A DNA stretch of 64,000 bases from an uncultured Chlorobiaceae bacterium (GCA_903994455.1 CAJEXI010000011.1:1-64000), one strand, 5' to 3'; shown: positions 6,259 through 17,139, counted from the stretch's first letter. Notes: generated from the sequence alone by a model not told the origin. Numbers and translations: made by a program.

Positions 6259-7473
6259 ATGAGCGAGCTTCTCTTGATCAATATTACAGGCCCCGACAAA
6301 CCTGGGCTTACCTCGAAAATCACTTCAATCCTTGCCGGCTATAAAGTGCCGGTGCTTGATATAGGCCAGGCGGTTATTCATAATCATCTGTCGCTGGGGA
6401 TGCTGGTGGAGGTGCCGAAAGAGTCGGCCTCCTCGCCGGTGCTGAAGGATCTGCTCTTCTGCGCTCATACGCTCGGCATTCAGATTACCTTTACGCCGGT
6501 TACCGATACCGAATACAACGACTGGGTGCATGAGCAGGGCAAGCACCGTTATCTGCTCTCGCTGCTTGCGCGAAAGATTACCGCTGAGCAGCTTGAGCGG
6601 GTGTCGTCGATCATCAGCGGGCACAACCTCAATATTGAGACCATCAATCGCCTCTCGGGTCGTATTCCTCTTGAAAACGAGAACGGTGGACACACAAAGG
6701 CTTGCGTGGAGTTTTCGATACGGGGCACGCTGCAGAGTGAAAACCGGTTCCGCGAACAGATGCTTGCCATTACCGATACGCTTGGCGTCGATATTGCATT
6801 TCAGGAGGACAACATTTTCAGGCGCAATCGTCGGTTGGTGGTGTTTGATATGGATTCGACCGTGATTACTTCGGAAGTGATTGATGAGCTTGCCATTGAG
6901 GCTGGCGTCGGCGCTGAGGTGGCAGCAATAACTGAGCAGGCAATGCGCGGTGAAATCGACTTTTCGGGCAGCCTTCAACGGAGAGTCTCCCTGCTGAAAG
7001 GGCTGGATGAACATGTTCTGGAAAAAATTGCGCAACGCCTGCAACTGACGGAGGGTGCCGAAACGCTTTTTCATAACCTGCACAACCTCGGATTCAAGAC
7101 CGCCATCATCTCCGGTGGGTTTACCTATTTCGGCCACTACCTCCAGAAAATACTGAATATCGATTACGTCTATGCCAACACGCTTGAAATTGACAATCAC
7201 CGGTTAACCGGCAAGGTGATCGGGCCGATTGTTGATGGCAAAAGAAAGGCTGAACTGCTGGAGCTTATTGCGAAAAAGGAGAAGATCCGACTGGAACAGA
7301 CTATTGCTGTTGGTGATGGCGCCAATGACCTCCCCATGCTTGGGAAAGCGGGACTCGGTATCGCCTTCAGGGCAAAACCGATTGTGAGGGAGAGCGCCAA
7401 GCAGGCAATCTCAACCCTTGGGCTTGATGCTATTCTCTATCTGATGGGATTCAGGGATCGGGATAACTTATAG
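6259..7473 (+). CDS. serB: Phosphoserine phosphatase with N-terminal ACT domains
   Basis: The enzyme hydrolyses O-phosphoserine to serine, the last step of serine synthesis. The 404-aa protein starts MSELLLINITGPDKPGLTSK, an ACT-type domain, and has a second ACT-like stretch around residues 95-190. The HAD catalytic domain follows, with motif I FDMDSTVI, a SGGF motif II, and the GDGANDLPML motif III/IV. The start at 6259 is chosen because the domain begins there; the longer frame from 6085 has low-complexity sequence upstream. It is divergent from the integrase and marks the right edge of the integron. It ends in a 6-bp convergent overlap with the small gene at 7468-7680. Confidence 0.95.
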   Translation: MSELLLINITGPDKPGLTSKITSILAGYKVPVLDIGQAVIHNHLSLGMLVEVPKESASSPVLKDLLFCAHTLGIQITFTPVTDTEYNDWVHEQGKHRYLLSLLARKITAEQLERVSSIISGHNLNIETINRLSGRIPLENENGGHTKACVEFSIRGTLQSENRFREQMLAITDTLGVDIAFQEDNIFRRNRRLVVFDMDSTVITSEVIDELAIEAGVGAEVAAITEQAMRGEIDFSGSLQRRVSLLKGLDEHVLEKIAQRLQLTEGAETLFHNLHNLGFKTAIISGGFTYFGHYLQKILNIDYVYANTLEIDNHRLTGKVIGPIVDGKRKAELLELIAKKEKIRLEQTIAVGDGANDLPMLGKAGLGIAFRAKPIVRESAKQAISTLGLDAILYLMGFRDRDNL

Positions 7474-7680
7474 CTTCAAGTACTTCATTCTATCAATGCC
7501 AGAAAAAATATCATCTAGCGTCATGGACTCAATCATTGTTCGCCGCTCTTCCGTATAGTTGCCATAACCTGTAGAAAATTGAGTAAGAAAACGGATAGTA
7601 TCAACCACCCCCATTTCTCGAATCAAAATATTAGTGGCATTTTCATTAACAAAAGGCATAGGTTTAATTTCGACATTCAT
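7468..7680 (-). CDS. Small partner of the PIN-domain gene, possible antitoxin
   Basis: This 70-aa protein, with the segment EMGVVDTIRFLTQFSTGYGNYT in its centre, resembles short proteins that accompany PIN-domain genes in cyanobacteria and green sulfur bacteria. It has no evident DNA-binding motif. Its ATG overlaps the stop of the PIN gene by four bases (ATGA), implying translational coupling. Its order, second in the operon, is the reverse of the usual antitoxin-first layout of VapBC pairs. Role as an antitoxin is inferred from position only. Confidence 0.7.
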   Translation of the reverse strand: MNVEIKPMPFVNENATNILIREMGVVDTIRFLTQFSTGYGNYTEERRTMIESMTLDDIFSGIDRMKYLKL

Positions 7681-8129
7681 AGGGTAACCTCCATTATTAG
7701 CTCAAGCGGGGATACAAACTTTGTATGCTCGTTAAAATTCACCAATCTGAGTTTTTTGAGTAATTTATCGTCGCAAGTACAGAAAAAACTAACGTGGTTT
7801 TCAATGGCAACCGCAGTATGGACAGCATCAAACGGCTTCACGCCTACAGCGATAATTCGTTCACTTAGTAATTTGGTACTGTGCCGCACAGGAGCAACCC
7901 TGGATGCGAGTCTTAAAAGTGTTTCTGCCTCTTTTCTTCGGTTGAGATTTGCAATACATGAAATTTCAAACTTGAGAACATCCGATGACAAAAGTTCAAG
8001 TTCACCTGCTTCCACTAAGCTAAACACGGTCAGAATAGCTTCTGCTTCCAAAAATATTCTGGGCTGTAACTTGTTGTCAAGTGGTCGTTGAATACTACAG
8101 GTATCAAGATAAATAAGGGTGCGGTTCAC
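7677..8129 (-). CDS. PIN-domain protein, VapC-like putative ribonuclease
   Basis: The 150-aa protein begins with a beta strand ending in Asp9 (LIYLDTCSIQRP). Further acidic residues sit at the positions expected for a PIN nuclease: Glu55, Asp101 in KPFDAVHTAVA, and Asp120/121 in TCDDKLLKK. PIN domains cleave RNA using divalent metals; many are toxins of type II toxin-antitoxin pairs. It heads a two-gene operon with the small gene at 7468-7680. All acidic positions look intact, so it is probably active. Whether it is a toxin here is an inference. Confidence 0.85.
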   Translation of the reverse strand: MNRTLIYLDTCSIQRPLDNKLQPRIFLEAEAILTVFSLVEAGELELLSSDVLKFEISCIANLNRRKEAETLLRLASRVAPVRHSTKLLSERIIAVGVKPFDAVHTAVAIENHVSFFCTCDDKLLKKLRLVNFNEHTKFVSPLELIMEVTL

Positions 8130-8291
8130 GACTTAATTTAAGCAACTTTGTTCTTCAAAATTCACAAGTTTTTTTTGTTTTTATCTGGGTGATTCTCATG
8201 TTCCGATCACAAACGGCCATTTTAAACCCTGAATAGAAGTAGAAATTTATTTTATACCGCGACATTTTTGTTGCTATTTACCGCCTCTCGG

Positions 8292-8597
8292 TCAATCAAC
8301 AAATTCCACAAACTGGTCAAAATCTTTCGTGACAGGCAGAGTGATAGCGCCTGAAGGACAAACCGGTTCACATCTGGTACACTGCACAACGCAGTTGTAG
8401 GGGTTGGCAACGGTCATTCTTGCCCGTTTGACCCCTTCCGGCTCACCAAGCGCAAAAACGCCGGGCCTGCACATCTCTTCGCAATCGCCACAGCCGTTAC
8501 AGAGCTCGGTATCAATCTCCGGAAACCAGGCAATCTCTTCGCGAGGAACAAGCAGCCTGCGTTTTTTCCTTGCTGGTGTTGCTGAGCCGCTCATCAT
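8292..8597 (-). CDS. Ferredoxin-like 2x[4Fe-4S] protein
   Basis: The 101-aa protein has a basic N-terminus (residues 9-15) and two four-cysteine motifs: Cys33, 36, 39, 43 (CNGCGDCEEMC) and Cys69, 73, 76, 80 (CVVQCTRCEPVC followed by PSG). The second motif has three residues, not two, between its first two Cys. It ends with an acidic tail. It is a soluble electron carrier or a subunit of a redox complex. It is paralogous to the next gene on the same strand (8649-9143), lying 51 bases downstream of it, and probably arose by tandem duplication. It begins with two adjacent Met codons; either may be used. Confidence 0.88.
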   Translation of the reverse strand: MMSGSATPARKKRRLLVPREEIAWFPEIDTELCNGCGDCEEMCRPGVFALGEPEGVKRARMTVANPYNCVVQCTRCEPVCPSGAITLPVTKDFDQFVEFVD

Positions 8598-8648
8598 CCT
8601 CTCCGTTTTGTGGTTTGTGAAGTCATCCCCTCTCCGGCAGGCTTTCCT

Positions 8649-9143
8649 TTAGTCTATATACTCCACGAAGTGCTCAAATTTCTCTTTTGGAGGGAGAACA
8701 ATGGCACCTGAGGTGCAAATCGGTACACATCTGTTGCAGAGTACAAGACACTTGTAAGGATGCGCAACAATCAGTTTCGGTCGGCAAATGCCCGTTGGGT
8801 CTGGTTCGCCCAACTCGAAGACACCGGGTTTGCAGAGAACCTTGCAGTCGCCGCAACCGTTGCAAAGCTCCGGTTTGATAACAGGATACCACGCAATCTC
8901 CTCCCTCGGAGCGAGCAGCCGCTTCCGTTTTTTTGCTGTATCCTGTTTTGGATGCGTTGTCCTGGCATGCTGAGTCACCGTCTCCGGTTTCTCCCACGAA
9001 CCGACCGGAGCAACAGAGGAGTTCTCCTGCCTCTGCATTGCGCGTGACTTGAGGGCGAGACGTAGTGATCGAACAAGCCCCAGAGCACAACCATCGCATG
9101 AGGGCTTTGCACATCGCCCGAAAAAGCAATCAAGAAGCAGCAT
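8649..9143 (-). CDS. Ferredoxin-like 2x[4Fe-4S] protein with Cys-rich N-terminal extension
   Basis: The last 90 residues are a close paralogue of the protein at 8292-8597, with Cys94, 97, 100, 104 and Cys132, 136, 139, 143 as ligands. This copy carries about 70 extra N-terminal residues, beginning [20 protein letters not shown], with four more Cys (6, 11, 16, 19). The start at 9143 lies only seven bases after the alaS stop, which suggests co-translation. A later start at Met36 (9038) would remove the extra Cys; which is used cannot be settled here. In the second motif Thr follows the last Cys where Pro is usual (CTSG). Confidence 0.83.
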   Translation of the reverse strand: MLLLDCFFGRCAKPSCDGCALGLVRSLRLALKSRAMQRQENSSVAPVGSWEKPETVTQHARTTHPKQDTAKKRKRLLAPREEIAWYPVIKPELCNGCGDCKVLCKPGVFELGEPDPTGICRPKLIVAHPYKCLVLCNRCVPICTSGAIVLPPKEKFEHFVEYID

Positions 9144-9149
9144 AACCGA

Positions 9150-11831
9150 TCATTTATTGTTGACGCATCCCTGTTGCAGCAAAACATTGAGCGATTCGGT
9201 ATAGGCTGCAAGCGCTTTCGGTATTCCGTCGATATTTTTGCCTCCAGCCGTTGCAAACTCAGGCTTGCCGCCGCCACCACCCTGCACCTGCTTTGCAGCT
9301 TCACGAATCAGTTTCCCTGCATCGATGCCACATGAACGAACCGCTTTGTCGGAAGCAAAACTCACCAGTGAGACCTTTCCCTCGTCAACCGTACAGAGCA
9401 GACCCACCGCACAAGGCTCCTTCTCGCGCAACGCAAGGGCCGCCTGACGCAACGTCTCGGTATCCACCCCTTCAACCACCTTCGTTATCACCCGGCAGCA
9501 AGAGATATCGGGTGAAGCTGCAAGTTCAGCGCTTAACGTGGTGAGAAGAGTGGTGATCTTGCCCTCAAGGAGCTGCTTTTCCAGCTCTTTTTTAGCCTCC
9601 ATCAGTTCAGCAACTCTCCCAGAAACCGCTTCATCCCCCTTAGCTTTCAGCAGATGGCGCACCTGCTGAAGCTCCCGATACTCGTTCCATAAAAGCTTTT
9701 CGGCAGCGCTGCCGGTCACTGCCTCAAGGCGACGGACACCGGATGCTACCGACGATTCACTGACGATTTTGACCAGACCAATCCGCCCAATATTATCAAC
9801 ATGGGTGCCACCACACAGCTCAACCGAAATGCCCGGCACTTCGACCACCCTCACAAGGTCGGCATACTTGTCGCCAAAAAAGGCAAGGGCACCTTTGGCA
9901 ATCGCCTCATCGTAAGGGACATCGGCGTGCTTGACCACCGGTTCAGCTCTTCGTATCTGTTCGTTCACTTCGGCCTCAACCGCCTCAATCTCACCTTCAG
10001 AGAGCTTTGAAAAGTGGCTGAAGTCAAAACGGAGACGTTCGGCACTCACGAATGAGCCCTTCTGCTGCACATGTTGCCCAAGAATTCTGCGGAGCGATGC
10101 GTGCATGAGGTGTGTTGCGGTATGATTGCGCTCGGCATCATGACGCACACCTGAATCGACAGCGGCTTTCGCTGACAGCTCGTGGGCATCGAGCGAGAGG
10201 TCATCCAGAAGAACGGACGTATCAAGAAGCTTGTCAAAAGCTTCTGAAATAACATGGACGATGGTATCGCCATCCTTGACGGTATCGGCAACCTGAAAAC
10301 GATAACGGGTCGTCTCTATCACTCCTTTGTCACCAGTCTGTCCACCGCTTTCGGCATAGAATGGCGTCTGGTTGAGCGCGAGCAGCAGCTTCTCTTTGGC
10401 ATGTTTGATGCCGGTAATAGCAACTGGCATAGCAAGCTGGTCGTAACCGGCAAACAGGGACGCATGGACATCGCTGAACCAGCTCCACGTTGTGCCATCG
10501 TCTCCAACATGCTGCTTCTCCTTGCGGTCGCTTCTTGCGCGAGTTTTCTGTTCGAGCATGCAACGTTCAAAGCCCTCGCCATCAACCTGAAAGCCAACTT
10601 CCGCAGCCATCAAGCTGGTCAAGTCAAAAGGAAATCCATAGGTATCATAAAGCTTGAAGGCATCCTGCCCGTCGATAATCGCGCCTTTCGCAAGACGGAC
10701 TTTTTCGACAACATCGTTGAAAATCTCCATGCCACGATCAAGGGTGACAATAAAACTCTCCTCTTCTGCCCTGATGATATTGGCGACGGTCTGCTGCTGT
10801 TTCTGCAGTTCAGGAAAAACATCGCCCATTGATGCAGCCAGGGTTCCAACAAGCTGATGCAGAATCGGTTCGTTATAGCCAAGATTTTTGGAGTAGCGCA
10901 AGGCTCGACGAAGAATGCGGCGAAGCACATAACCGCGACCCTCGTTTGAGGGCATGGCGCCATCGGAGAGTGCAAAGGTGAGCGTGCGGGCATGATCGGC
11001 AATAACCCTCATCGCTATGTCGAGGGGGGCATCCATCGATGCACCGTAGCGGACACCGGTAATTTCGGTAAGACGATCGAACAACGGCTGAAAGACGTCA
11101 CTATCATAATTGGAGCCTTTTCCCTGCATCACCGCCACAACACGCTCAAATCCCATGCCGGTATCGACATGTTTCATGGGCAGTGGCTCAAGATGACCAT
11201 CGCTATGCCTGTTGTATTGTATAAAGACAAGGTTCCACAGCTCGATAACCCGATAATCGCCGACATTGACCAGCTCCCCGCCAGTACCATCCGGTGTCAA
11301 ATCGATATGAATTTCGGAACAGGGACCGCAGGGGCCGCTCTCCCCCATCTCCCAGAAATTATCCTTGTCACCAAATCGGAGAATATGCTCCGGATTTATA
11401 TCGGTAAGGCTCTTCCAGATCTCAAAACTCTCGTCGTCATCCTGATACACCGTGGCATAGAGGCGCTCTTTTGGCAATTTCCAGAGATCGGTCAAAAGCT
11501 CCCACGCCCAGGTGATCGCCTCTTTTTTATAATAGTCGCCAAACGACCAGTTGCCGAGCATCTCAAAAAAGGTGTGATGATAGGTATCGCGACCAACATC
11601 CTCCAGATCGTTATGCTTGCCGGAAGCCCTGATACATTTCTGTGTATCAGCCGCCCGCAGATAGGGCCTTGTTCCCTTGGCAAGAAACACATCCTTGAAC
11701 TGGTTCATGCCCGCATTGGTAAAGAGCAGGGTGGGATCGTCAGCGGGAATAACCGGAGCAGAACGAACGATAGTATGAGCTTTTTGAGCAAAATAATCCA
11801 GAAAGGATTGTCTGATTTCTCGGGATTTCAT
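9150..11831 (-). CDS. alaS: Alanyl-tRNA synthetase
   Basis: The enzyme charges tRNA-Ala. The 893-aa protein has the class II catalytic core at the N-terminus ([19 protein letters not shown], then the [18 protein letters not shown] motif 1 region). The editing domain carries the [13 protein letters not shown] zinc-binding element and the [10 protein letters not shown] motif. The C-Ala domain ends the protein with a glycine-rich [14 protein letters not shown] segment. The length is normal for the family. The start at 11831 is preferred since AlaS proteins begin with this sequence; the frame extends 19 codons further upstream without family similarity. It is followed, after 7 bases, by the ferredoxin-like gene. 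Confidence 0.97.
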   Translation of the reverse strand: MKSREIRQSFLDYFAQKAHTIVRSAPVIPADDPTLLFTNAGMNQFKDVFLAKGTRPYLRAADTQKCIRASGKHNDLEDVGRDTYHHTFFEMLGNWSFGDYYKKEAITWAWELLTDLWKLPKERLYATVYQDDDESFEIWKSLTDINPEHILRFGDKDNFWEMGESGPCGPCSEIHIDLTPDGTGGELVNVGDYRVIELWNLVFIQYNRHSDGHLEPLPMKHVDTGMGFERVVAVMQGKGSNYDSDVFQPLFDRLTEITGVRYGASMDAPLDIAMRVIADHARTLTFALSDGAMPSNEGRGYVLRRILRRALRYSKNLGYNEPILHQLVGTLAASMGDVFPELQKQQQTVANIIRAEEESFIVTLDRGMEIFNDVVEKVRLAKGAIIDGQDAFKLYDTYGFPFDLTSLMAAEVGFQVDGEGFERCMLEQKTRARSDRKEKQHVGDDGTTWSWFSDVHASLFAGYDQLAMPVAITGIKHAKEKLLLALNQTPFYAESGGQTGDKGVIETTRYRFQVADTVKDGDTIVHVISEAFDKLLDTSVLLDDLSLDAHELSAKAAVDSGVRHDAERNHTATHLMHASLRRILGQHVQQKGSFVSAERLRFDFSHFSKLSEGEIEAVEAEVNEQIRRAEPVVKHADVPYDEAIAKGALAFFGDKYADLVRVVEVPGISVELCGGTHVDNIGRIGLVKIVSESSVASGVRRLEAVTGSAAEKLLWNEYRELQQVRHLLKAKGDEAVSGRVAELMEAKKELEKQLLEGKITTLLTTLSAELAASPDISCCRVITKVVEGVDTETLRQAALALREKEPCAVGLLCTVDEGKVSLVSFASDKAVRSCGIDAGKLIREAAKQVQGGGGGKPEFATAGGKNIDGIPKALAAYTESLNVLLQQGCVNNK

Positions 11832-12102
11832 AGAGATTAGGATCTTGTTACAGCACAGTTCCTGAGAGCAGCACTTACGATGCGGCAACTCTTTTTGGGC
11901 CTGAATTTACTCTTTTTTGAGGCTTGTTGCCAACTTAATTTTACCACGTCTTTTGCAACCTCCCATTATTATTAAGGCAAGAGAGCTTCAGAAGAGGTCA
12001 ATGCCTGTCACTCTTTTTTAATCAAAAAAAATTATATTAAAAAGTAAGGTTTTGGTGAGCTTTCCGCGTCTCTTTTTTCGATAAAAAAACAGGAGCAGTG
12101 CT

Positions 12103-12354
12103 ATGAGTTGGGGTATTGGAAGTGAACAAAAACGAAAGGATATCAAGGAGTTGATGGATATTGCCTCCAAAATCATGCAGGAGAATCCGAATCACGTCAA
12201 CGAGGTCGAAAAAAGCAAGAACGACTGCTGGATGGAGCAAATGTACCTTATGCAGCGTTGCGATTTCTGTGATCTCTCTCCGGATTGCCCGACCAGAGAA
12301 GAGCAGGAGTGGCAGGATTACCTCAAAAAAAATAACATCGTCATCGAAAAATAA
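12103..12354 (+). CDS. Small Cys-motif protein upstream of korA
   Basis: The 83-aa soluble protein is mostly helical and charged, with Cys42 and a C-X2-C-X5-C cluster at residues 53-62 (CDFCDLSPDC). This could bind a metal or an iron-sulfur cluster. AGGAG precedes the ATG by about 7 bases, supporting expression. It lies 219 bases before korA on the same strand, so it may belong to the same redox context, though a separate promoter for korA is likely. I do not recognise a named family. Confidence 0.75.
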   Translation: MSWGIGSEQKRKDIKELMDIASKIMQENPNHVNEVEKSKNDCWMEQMYLMQRCDFCDLSPDCPTREEQEWQDYLKKNNIVIEK

Positions 12355-12573
12355 TCCTGGCTATCAGGACTAAACTCTTGCTTTACTCCTGTAGAACTCT
12401 TATAATGTTGTTATTCCAGAGTACGGTAAGGAAAGAATTTCATCTGCTCTTTACCCGGCAATAGTTTGCATTTCACCAAAGAATCAACTCCACAGCCTGC
12501 GTGTTGCGACGTTCCGTTAACACGTGAATATTCTTGCTGTTTACCAACCTTGAAAAGTAATTAACAGGGAACA

Positions 12574-14457
12574 ATGACTGATACCACAAAATCAACCAGA
12601 CAGGTCAACGTAACATCGAAAACCAGTGTTTCTGTGCTTTTTGCAGGAGACTCGGGTGACGGTATGCAGTTGACCGGGACCCAGTTTGCCAATACCGTAG
12701 CAACTCATGGAACAGAACTGAATACGTTCCCGAATTTTCCTGCTGAAATCAGGGCCCCTGCTGGCACGATTGCCGGTGTTTCGGGGTTTCAGCTCCAGTT
12801 CAGCAGCAAACCAGTTTATACGCCAGGTGCGCGATTTGATGTTATGGTCGCCATGAACTCTGCGGCTTTGAAAGCAAATTTAAAAGACCTGCACCGTGGC
12901 GGCATCATCATTGCCGGTACGGAGGGATTTGATGAAAAAAACCTCAAGCTTGCGGGGTATCCACCAGGAGTGAATCCACTCGAGGATGGTTCTCTGAGCA
13001 ACTATATCCTTTTTCCTGTCCCGATTCTGCAGCTCACCCGTGAAGCCCTGAAAGAGAGCGGCCTCAGCAGCAAGGAGATTGACCGATGCAAAAACATGTT
13101 TGTTCTGGGCTTGCTCTACTGGCTCTACACTCTTCCACTTGAGGGAACATTTGAGACACTGCGTGCCAAATTCCAGAAAAATGTTCACATGGCCGAAGCG
13201 AACATCAGGGCTGTCAAGGCTGGCTATTTCTTTGGTGATGAGACCGAGCTCTTTGCAAACCTTGGGCGTTTCGATATTGCCCCTCAAAAACAGCATGGCC
13301 TCTATCGCAGGGTCACCGGAAATGAAGCTTGTGCCATAGCTCTGACTGCAGCAGCCAAAAAGGCCGGCCTGAAACTCTTCCTTGGTTCATACCCCATCAC
13401 GCCGGCAACTGAAATTCTTTCGACCCTGGCGAAGAAGAAAAAATATGGCGTTAAAACGTATCAGGCAGAAGATGAGATTGCCGGTATTGTGAGCAGCATC
13501 GGCGCGGCTTATGGCGGGGCGCTCGCTGCAACCAACACCTCTGGCCCTGGACTGGCGCTGAAAACTGAAGCGCTTGGCTTGGCGGTTATTCTTGAGTTGC
13601 CGCTGGTGGTAATCAATGTACAGCGCGGTGGCCCATCAACCGGCTTGCCAACAAAACCAGAGCAATCTGATCTCTTCATGGCGATGTACGGCAGGCACGG
13701 AGAGGCTCCGCTTCCGGTTATCGCTGCCAGCTCGCCTGTTGACTGTTTCTATTGTACCTATGAAGCTGCGAGAATTGCGGTCGAGCACATGACTCCCGTT
13801 ATCTGTTTAACAGACGGCTATCTTGCACTCAGCTCCGAACCATGGAAAGTCGAAAATCCGGATAATCTTGCACCAATTACCCCACGCTTTCACCTCCCCA
13901 GAAAGCCTGAAGATCCACCGTTTCTACCTTACACCCGCGACGATCGCCAGGTTCGTTCATGGGCAATCCCGGGAACCAGGGGGCTTGAACATCGTATTGG
14001 CGGGCTCGAAAAGCAGAATGAAACCGGCAATGTCTCCCATGATCCAGAAAATCATGAGCTGATGACCAAACTTCGAGCACAAAAAATTAATCATATTGCT
14101 GATACTCTTCCGCTCCAAGCCATTGATAATGGCCCGGAAAAAGGAGATTTACTTGTGCTCGGATGGGGCTCTTCTTACGGGGCGATCAAAACTGCTGTTG
14201 AGCAAGCTATCGAAAAGGGGCACAGCGTCGCTCATGCTCACCTGCGCTATATCCACCCATTTCCAAAAAATCTTGGGGAAATTCTCGGGAATTACAAAAA
14301 AATACTTATTCCCGAGCTCAATAACGGGCAGCTTATCCATATTATTCGTGACAAGTTCCTGATTGCACCTGAAGGATTTACCAAGATTCAGGGGGTACCG
14401 TTCAATGAAATGGAAATACTGATTAAAATCACTGATATTATAAAGGAGCTTCAATAA
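12574..14457 (+). CDS. korA: 2-oxoglutarate:ferredoxin oxidoreductase, alpha subunit (gamma-alpha fusion)
   Basis: This subunit works with KorB to carboxylate succinyl-CoA to 2-oxoglutarate with reduced ferredoxin, a key step of the reductive TCA cycle in green sulfur bacteria. The 627-aa protein joins a gamma domain (about residues 18-205, [11 protein letters not shown] then [19 protein letters not shown]) to the alpha/pyrimidine-binding domain (about residues 235-600, [46 protein letters not shown]). It starts after an AGGGAAC site. Its TAA overlaps the korB ATG (TAATG), so the two are co-translated. Pyruvate- or other 2-oxoacid:acceptor paralogues share this layout; the substrate is inferred from the fusion type and lineage. 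Confidence 0.93.
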   Translation: MTDTTKSTRQVNVTSKTSVSVLFAGDSGDGMQLTGTQFANTVATHGTELNTFPNFPAEIRAPAGTIAGVSGFQLQFSSKPVYTPGARFDVMVAMNSAALKANLKDLHRGGIIIAGTEGFDEKNLKLAGYPPGVNPLEDGSLSNYILFPVPILQLTREALKESGLSSKEIDRCKNMFVLGLLYWLYTLPLEGTFETLRAKFQKNVHMAEANIRAVKAGYFFGDETELFANLGRFDIAPQKQHGLYRRVTGNEACAIALTAAAKKAGLKLFLGSYPITPATEILSTLAKKKKYGVKTYQAEDEIAGIVSSIGAAYGGALAATNTSGPGLALKTEALGLAVILELPLVVINVQRGGPSTGLPTKPEQSDLFMAMYGRHGEAPLPVIAASSPVDCFYCTYEAARIAVEHMTPVICLTDGYLALSSEPWKVENPDNLAPITPRFHLPRKPEDPPFLPYTRDDRQVRSWAIPGTRGLEHRIGGLEKQNETGNVSHDPENHELMTKLRAQKINHIADTLPLQAIDNGPEKGDLLVLGWGSSYGAIKTAVEQAIEKGHSVAHAHLRYIHPFPKNLGEILGNYKKILIPELNNGQLIHIIRDKFLIAPEGFTKIQGVPFNEMEILIKITDIIKELQ

Positions 14458-15503
14458 TGGCCGATAACACAACAGTCCCAGTTCTTCCAGTCCTGATTGC
14501 CAAGGACTTTGCTTCGGATCAAGAGCCAAAATGGTGTCCCGGGTGCGGCGATCATGCCGTGCTGCAGCAAATCAAAAACGTTTTGCCTGAGCTGGGTATT
14601 GCACCTGAAAATATTGTTTTTGTTTCTGGTATAGGATGTTCATCCCGTCTTCCTTATTATCTTGCCACTTATGGAGTGCACGGTATTCACGGCAGAGCTC
14701 TCCCTATGGCAACCGGACTCAAAGTTTCACGACCGGAACTGAGCGTCTGGGTTGGAACCGGCGATGGTGACGCGCTCTCCATTGGCGGAAACCACTTTAT
14801 TCATACTTTGAGAAGAAATCCTGACCTTAATGTGGTGCTTTTCAACAATGAAATTTACGGTCTCACGAAAGGTCAGTATTCTCCCACCTCGAAAATTGGC
14901 TTGAAAACAGTTACTTCTCCATCTGGAGTTATTGATCAGCCGTTTAATACCGCAGCGCTCACGCTGGGCTCCGGGGGATCATTTTTTGCAAGGGCTTTTG
15001 ACCGCGACGGGAAATTTCTTCGCTCGATATTGAAACGCGCCGCCCTTCACAAGGGAACTTCGCTGGTGGAAATATATCAGAACTGTCCTATTTTTAACGG
15101 CGGCGCTTTTGAAGCATTTGCCTCTGCGGACAATAAAGCCAATAATACGGTCTATCTTGAACAGTCGAAACCTCTTATTTTTGCAAGAGGAAAACGGGGT
15201 ATTTGGCTTGACGGATTTCAGCCCATCGTGGTGGATTTGGACAAAGAGGGTATTTCCAGCAGTGACCTCTGGATTCATGATGAAACCGATATCAACAAAG
15301 CGTCAATTCTTGCTCATTTTGCTGATGATCATGCCGACTCGGAAGAGTCTCTGCCAAGACCTTTCGGCGTTTTCTATGCCAGGGAACGCATAACGTACGA
15401 AGACGCTCTGACCGCACAGATCTCTGATGCCCAGAAAAACGGCATAGGCACCTTCGAGGAACTCCTTAAGGGCGATCAATCATACGAAATCAAGAAAGCA
15501 TGA
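14457..15503 (+). CDS. korB: 2-oxoglutarate:ferredoxin oxidoreductase, beta subunit
   Basis: The 348-aa subunit binds thiamine diphosphate and an Fe-S cluster. Seen are the opening [11 protein letters not shown] (Cys27 and Cys30), a SGIGCSSR cysteine, and the ThDP motif [12 protein letters not shown] followed by [11 protein letters not shown]. It is the catalytic partner of KorA, with which it overlaps by one base. A strong hairpin terminator follows 8 bases after the stop. Length and motifs are normal. Confidence 0.94.
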   Translation: MADNTTVPVLPVLIAKDFASDQEPKWCPGCGDHAVLQQIKNVLPELGIAPENIVFVSGIGCSSRLPYYLATYGVHGIHGRALPMATGLKVSRPELSVWVGTGDGDALSIGGNHFIHTLRRNPDLNVVLFNNEIYGLTKGQYSPTSKIGLKTVTSPSGVIDQPFNTAALTLGSGGSFFARAFDRDGKFLRSILKRAALHKGTSLVEIYQNCPIFNGGAFEAFASADNKANNTVYLEQSKPLIFARGKRGIWLDGFQPIVVDLDKEGISSSDLWIHDETDINKASILAHFADDHADSEESLPRPFGVFYARERITYEDALTAQISDAQKNGIGTFEELLKGDQSYEIKKA

Positions 15504-15510
15504 GGAGAAC

Positions 15511-15544
15511 AAAAAAGCCGGCATGAACACCGGCTTTTTTTATT
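15511..15544. terminator. Bidirectional intrinsic terminator between korB and accA
   Basis: An 11-bp stem (AAAAAAGCCGG / CCGGCTTTTTT, 15511-15521 and 15530-15540) with a short loop has T runs on both strands, fitting the convergent genes on each side. Confidence 0.92.
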
Positions 15545-15554
15545 TTCCGCATTT

Positions 15555-16562
15555 TTATGTCTCTTCCTTCCAGACACCCATGGCCGAGAACTTTTCTATC
15601 CGATCATGGACAAGATCCCCGGGCGCTTTCAAAAGAAGCAATTTCAACTCCTCAATCAGTATACTTTTCAATGTCCTCGCCATGGCATCAGGGTCGGTAT
15701 GGGCTCCACCAAGGGGCTCAGGAATAATTCGGTCAATAATGCCCTGACCAAGAAGATCCTCTGCGGTGAGCTGCAAGGCTTCTGCCGCCTGCTCTTTATA
15801 GTTCCAGCTTCTCCAGAGAATGGAAGAACAACTTTCGGGTGAAATCACTGAATACCAGCTATTTTCAGCCATAAGAATTCGATCACCAACCCCGATACCA
15901 ATGGCTCCCCCGCTCGCACCTTCGCCGATAATCACGCAAATTACCGGAACCGTCAGCTTCGCCATCTCGAACAGATTGTGGGCAATCGCCTCTGCCTGCC
16001 CTCGTTCTTCGGCTTCTATACCAGGAAATGCGCCAGGTGTGTCGATTAAGGTAATAACCGGTTTTCTGAATTTCTCGGCGAGCTTCATCAACCGCAACGC
16101 CTTGCGGTATCCTTCGGGCTGTGCCATACCAAAATTCCGGTAAAGATTGGACTTGGTATCACGGCCTTTCTGATGGCCGATAATCATAACAGGCTGAGAA
16201 AAACCTGACGCACTCTCTTCAATGCGGGCAAAGCCTCCGACAATAGCTTTGTCATCACTGAAATGCCGATCACCGGCAAGCTCGGCAAAGCCAGTGGTCA
16301 TCGTGTAAATATAATCAAGCGTATAGGGTCGTGCCGGATGACGGGCAAGCTGCACTTTCTGCCATCGAGTAAGGTTTTTATAGATCGAACGACGGAGCGC
16401 ATCGACTTTCAGCTCAAGAACCTCTATGTCATTATAGAGGGAGTCGACTTCTGACTGAGTCTGCTCCCGTGTGCTGCTCCTGAGGCATTGACGCATTTCG
16501 TTGAGCTTGGCTTCAAGCTCAAACAGCGGCTTTTCAAAATCAAGGACAACTTTGGTGACCAT
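15555..16562 (-). CDS. accA: Acetyl-CoA carboxylase carboxyltransferase, alpha subunit
   Basis: With AccD this subunit transfers the carboxyl group from biotin to acetyl-CoA to make malonyl-CoA for fatty acid synthesis. The 335-aa protein has the N-terminal coiled segment ([11 protein letters not shown]), the [13 protein letters not shown] start of the crotonase-like domain, [27 protein letters not shown], and the [15 protein letters not shown] oxyanion-hole region. Length is slightly above the usual 315-320. accB and accC are at 17762-19577 on the other strand; accD is not in the window. Confidence 0.97.
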   Translation of the reverse strand: MVTKVVLDFEKPLFELEAKLNEMRQCLRSSTREQTQSEVDSLYNDIEVLELKVDALRRSIYKNLTRWQKVQLARHPARPYTLDYIYTMTTGFAELAGDRHFSDDKAIVGGFARIEESASGFSQPVMIIGHQKGRDTKSNLYRNFGMAQPEGYRKALRLMKLAEKFRKPVITLIDTPGAFPGIEAEERGQAEAIAHNLFEMAKLTVPVICVIIGEGASGGAIGIGVGDRILMAENSWYSVISPESCSSILWRSWNYKEQAAEALQLTAEDLLGQGIIDRIIPEPLGGAHTDPDAMARTLKSILIEELKLLLLKAPGDLVHDRIEKFSAMGVWKEET

Positions 16563-16581
16563 AGTGCAGCAATATTAATGA

Positions 16582-16618
16582 GAAAAAAAGCCCATCAAGC
16601 AAAAGCTCATGACGGGCT
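16582..16618 (-). terminator. Intrinsic terminator of the HU gene
   Basis: On the minus strand AGCCCGTCA pairs with TGATGGGCT (one G-T wobble), followed by seven T. It lies 30 bases past the HU gene stop. Confidence 0.82.
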
Positions 16619-16647
16619 AAAAAAAAGCATGAACAGAAAAATCACGA

Positions 16648-16923
16648 TTAACCACCGACCTCATCCTTCAATGCTTTTCCCGGTTTGAATTTAACAACTT
16701 TTTTCGCTGAAATGGTAATAACTTCGCCCGTCTGGGGGTTACGTCCCTGTCTTTCTGCTCTGTCGCCAATGGAAAAAGTACCGAAACCAACGAGAGCCAC
16801 ATCCTCTCCCTCTTTCAGTGATACCGTCACAACATTAATAAACGCTTTAAGAGCGCGTTCGGCATCAACTTTGGTCAGTTTAGCCTGCTCGGCGATTTTC
16901 TCTACTAATTCAGCTTTTGACAT
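16648..16923 (-). CDS. hup: HU-family DNA-binding protein
   Basis: The 91-aa protein matches HU throughout: [18 protein letters not shown] start, [12 protein letters not shown] dimer helix, [22 protein letters not shown] arm and a [10 protein letters not shown] end. HU bends DNA and compacts the nucleoid. The start at 16923 is chosen since HU begins here; the upstream Met at 16965 adds 14 residues not found in the family. It may also assist integron recombination or replication, but nothing in the sequence shows this. Confidence 0.95.
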   Translation of the reverse strand: MSKAELVEKIAEQAKLTKVDAERALKAFINVVTVSLKEGEDVALVGFGTFSIGDRAERQGRNPQTGEVITISAKKVVKFKPGKALKDEVGG

Positions 16924-17139
16924 ATGAGTTTTTATTGTTTGGTTAAAATTAACTTTCTTTGTCAAATTACACGCCCTGTCGCCCCGAATTTAAACAGTAG
17001 GTGACAAACATGCAATGGCTTTTTACCTTTATCCATGATTGAATGAACGGTAATTGGTATTCGTCCTGCTCTGTGTTATATTCAAGCTGTTTTATTCTGG
17101 GGAATCACCAACTGTACAAGATAATTTTTTATCCGGCTT

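Noticed and set aside
6325..7200. Long minus-strand open frame opposite serB
   Set aside because: Antisense to a clear phosphatase gene; composition follows the serB codon pattern.
10254..11840. Two long plus-strand open frames opposite alaS
   Set aside because: Antisense shadows of a conserved synthetase gene with no independent family features.
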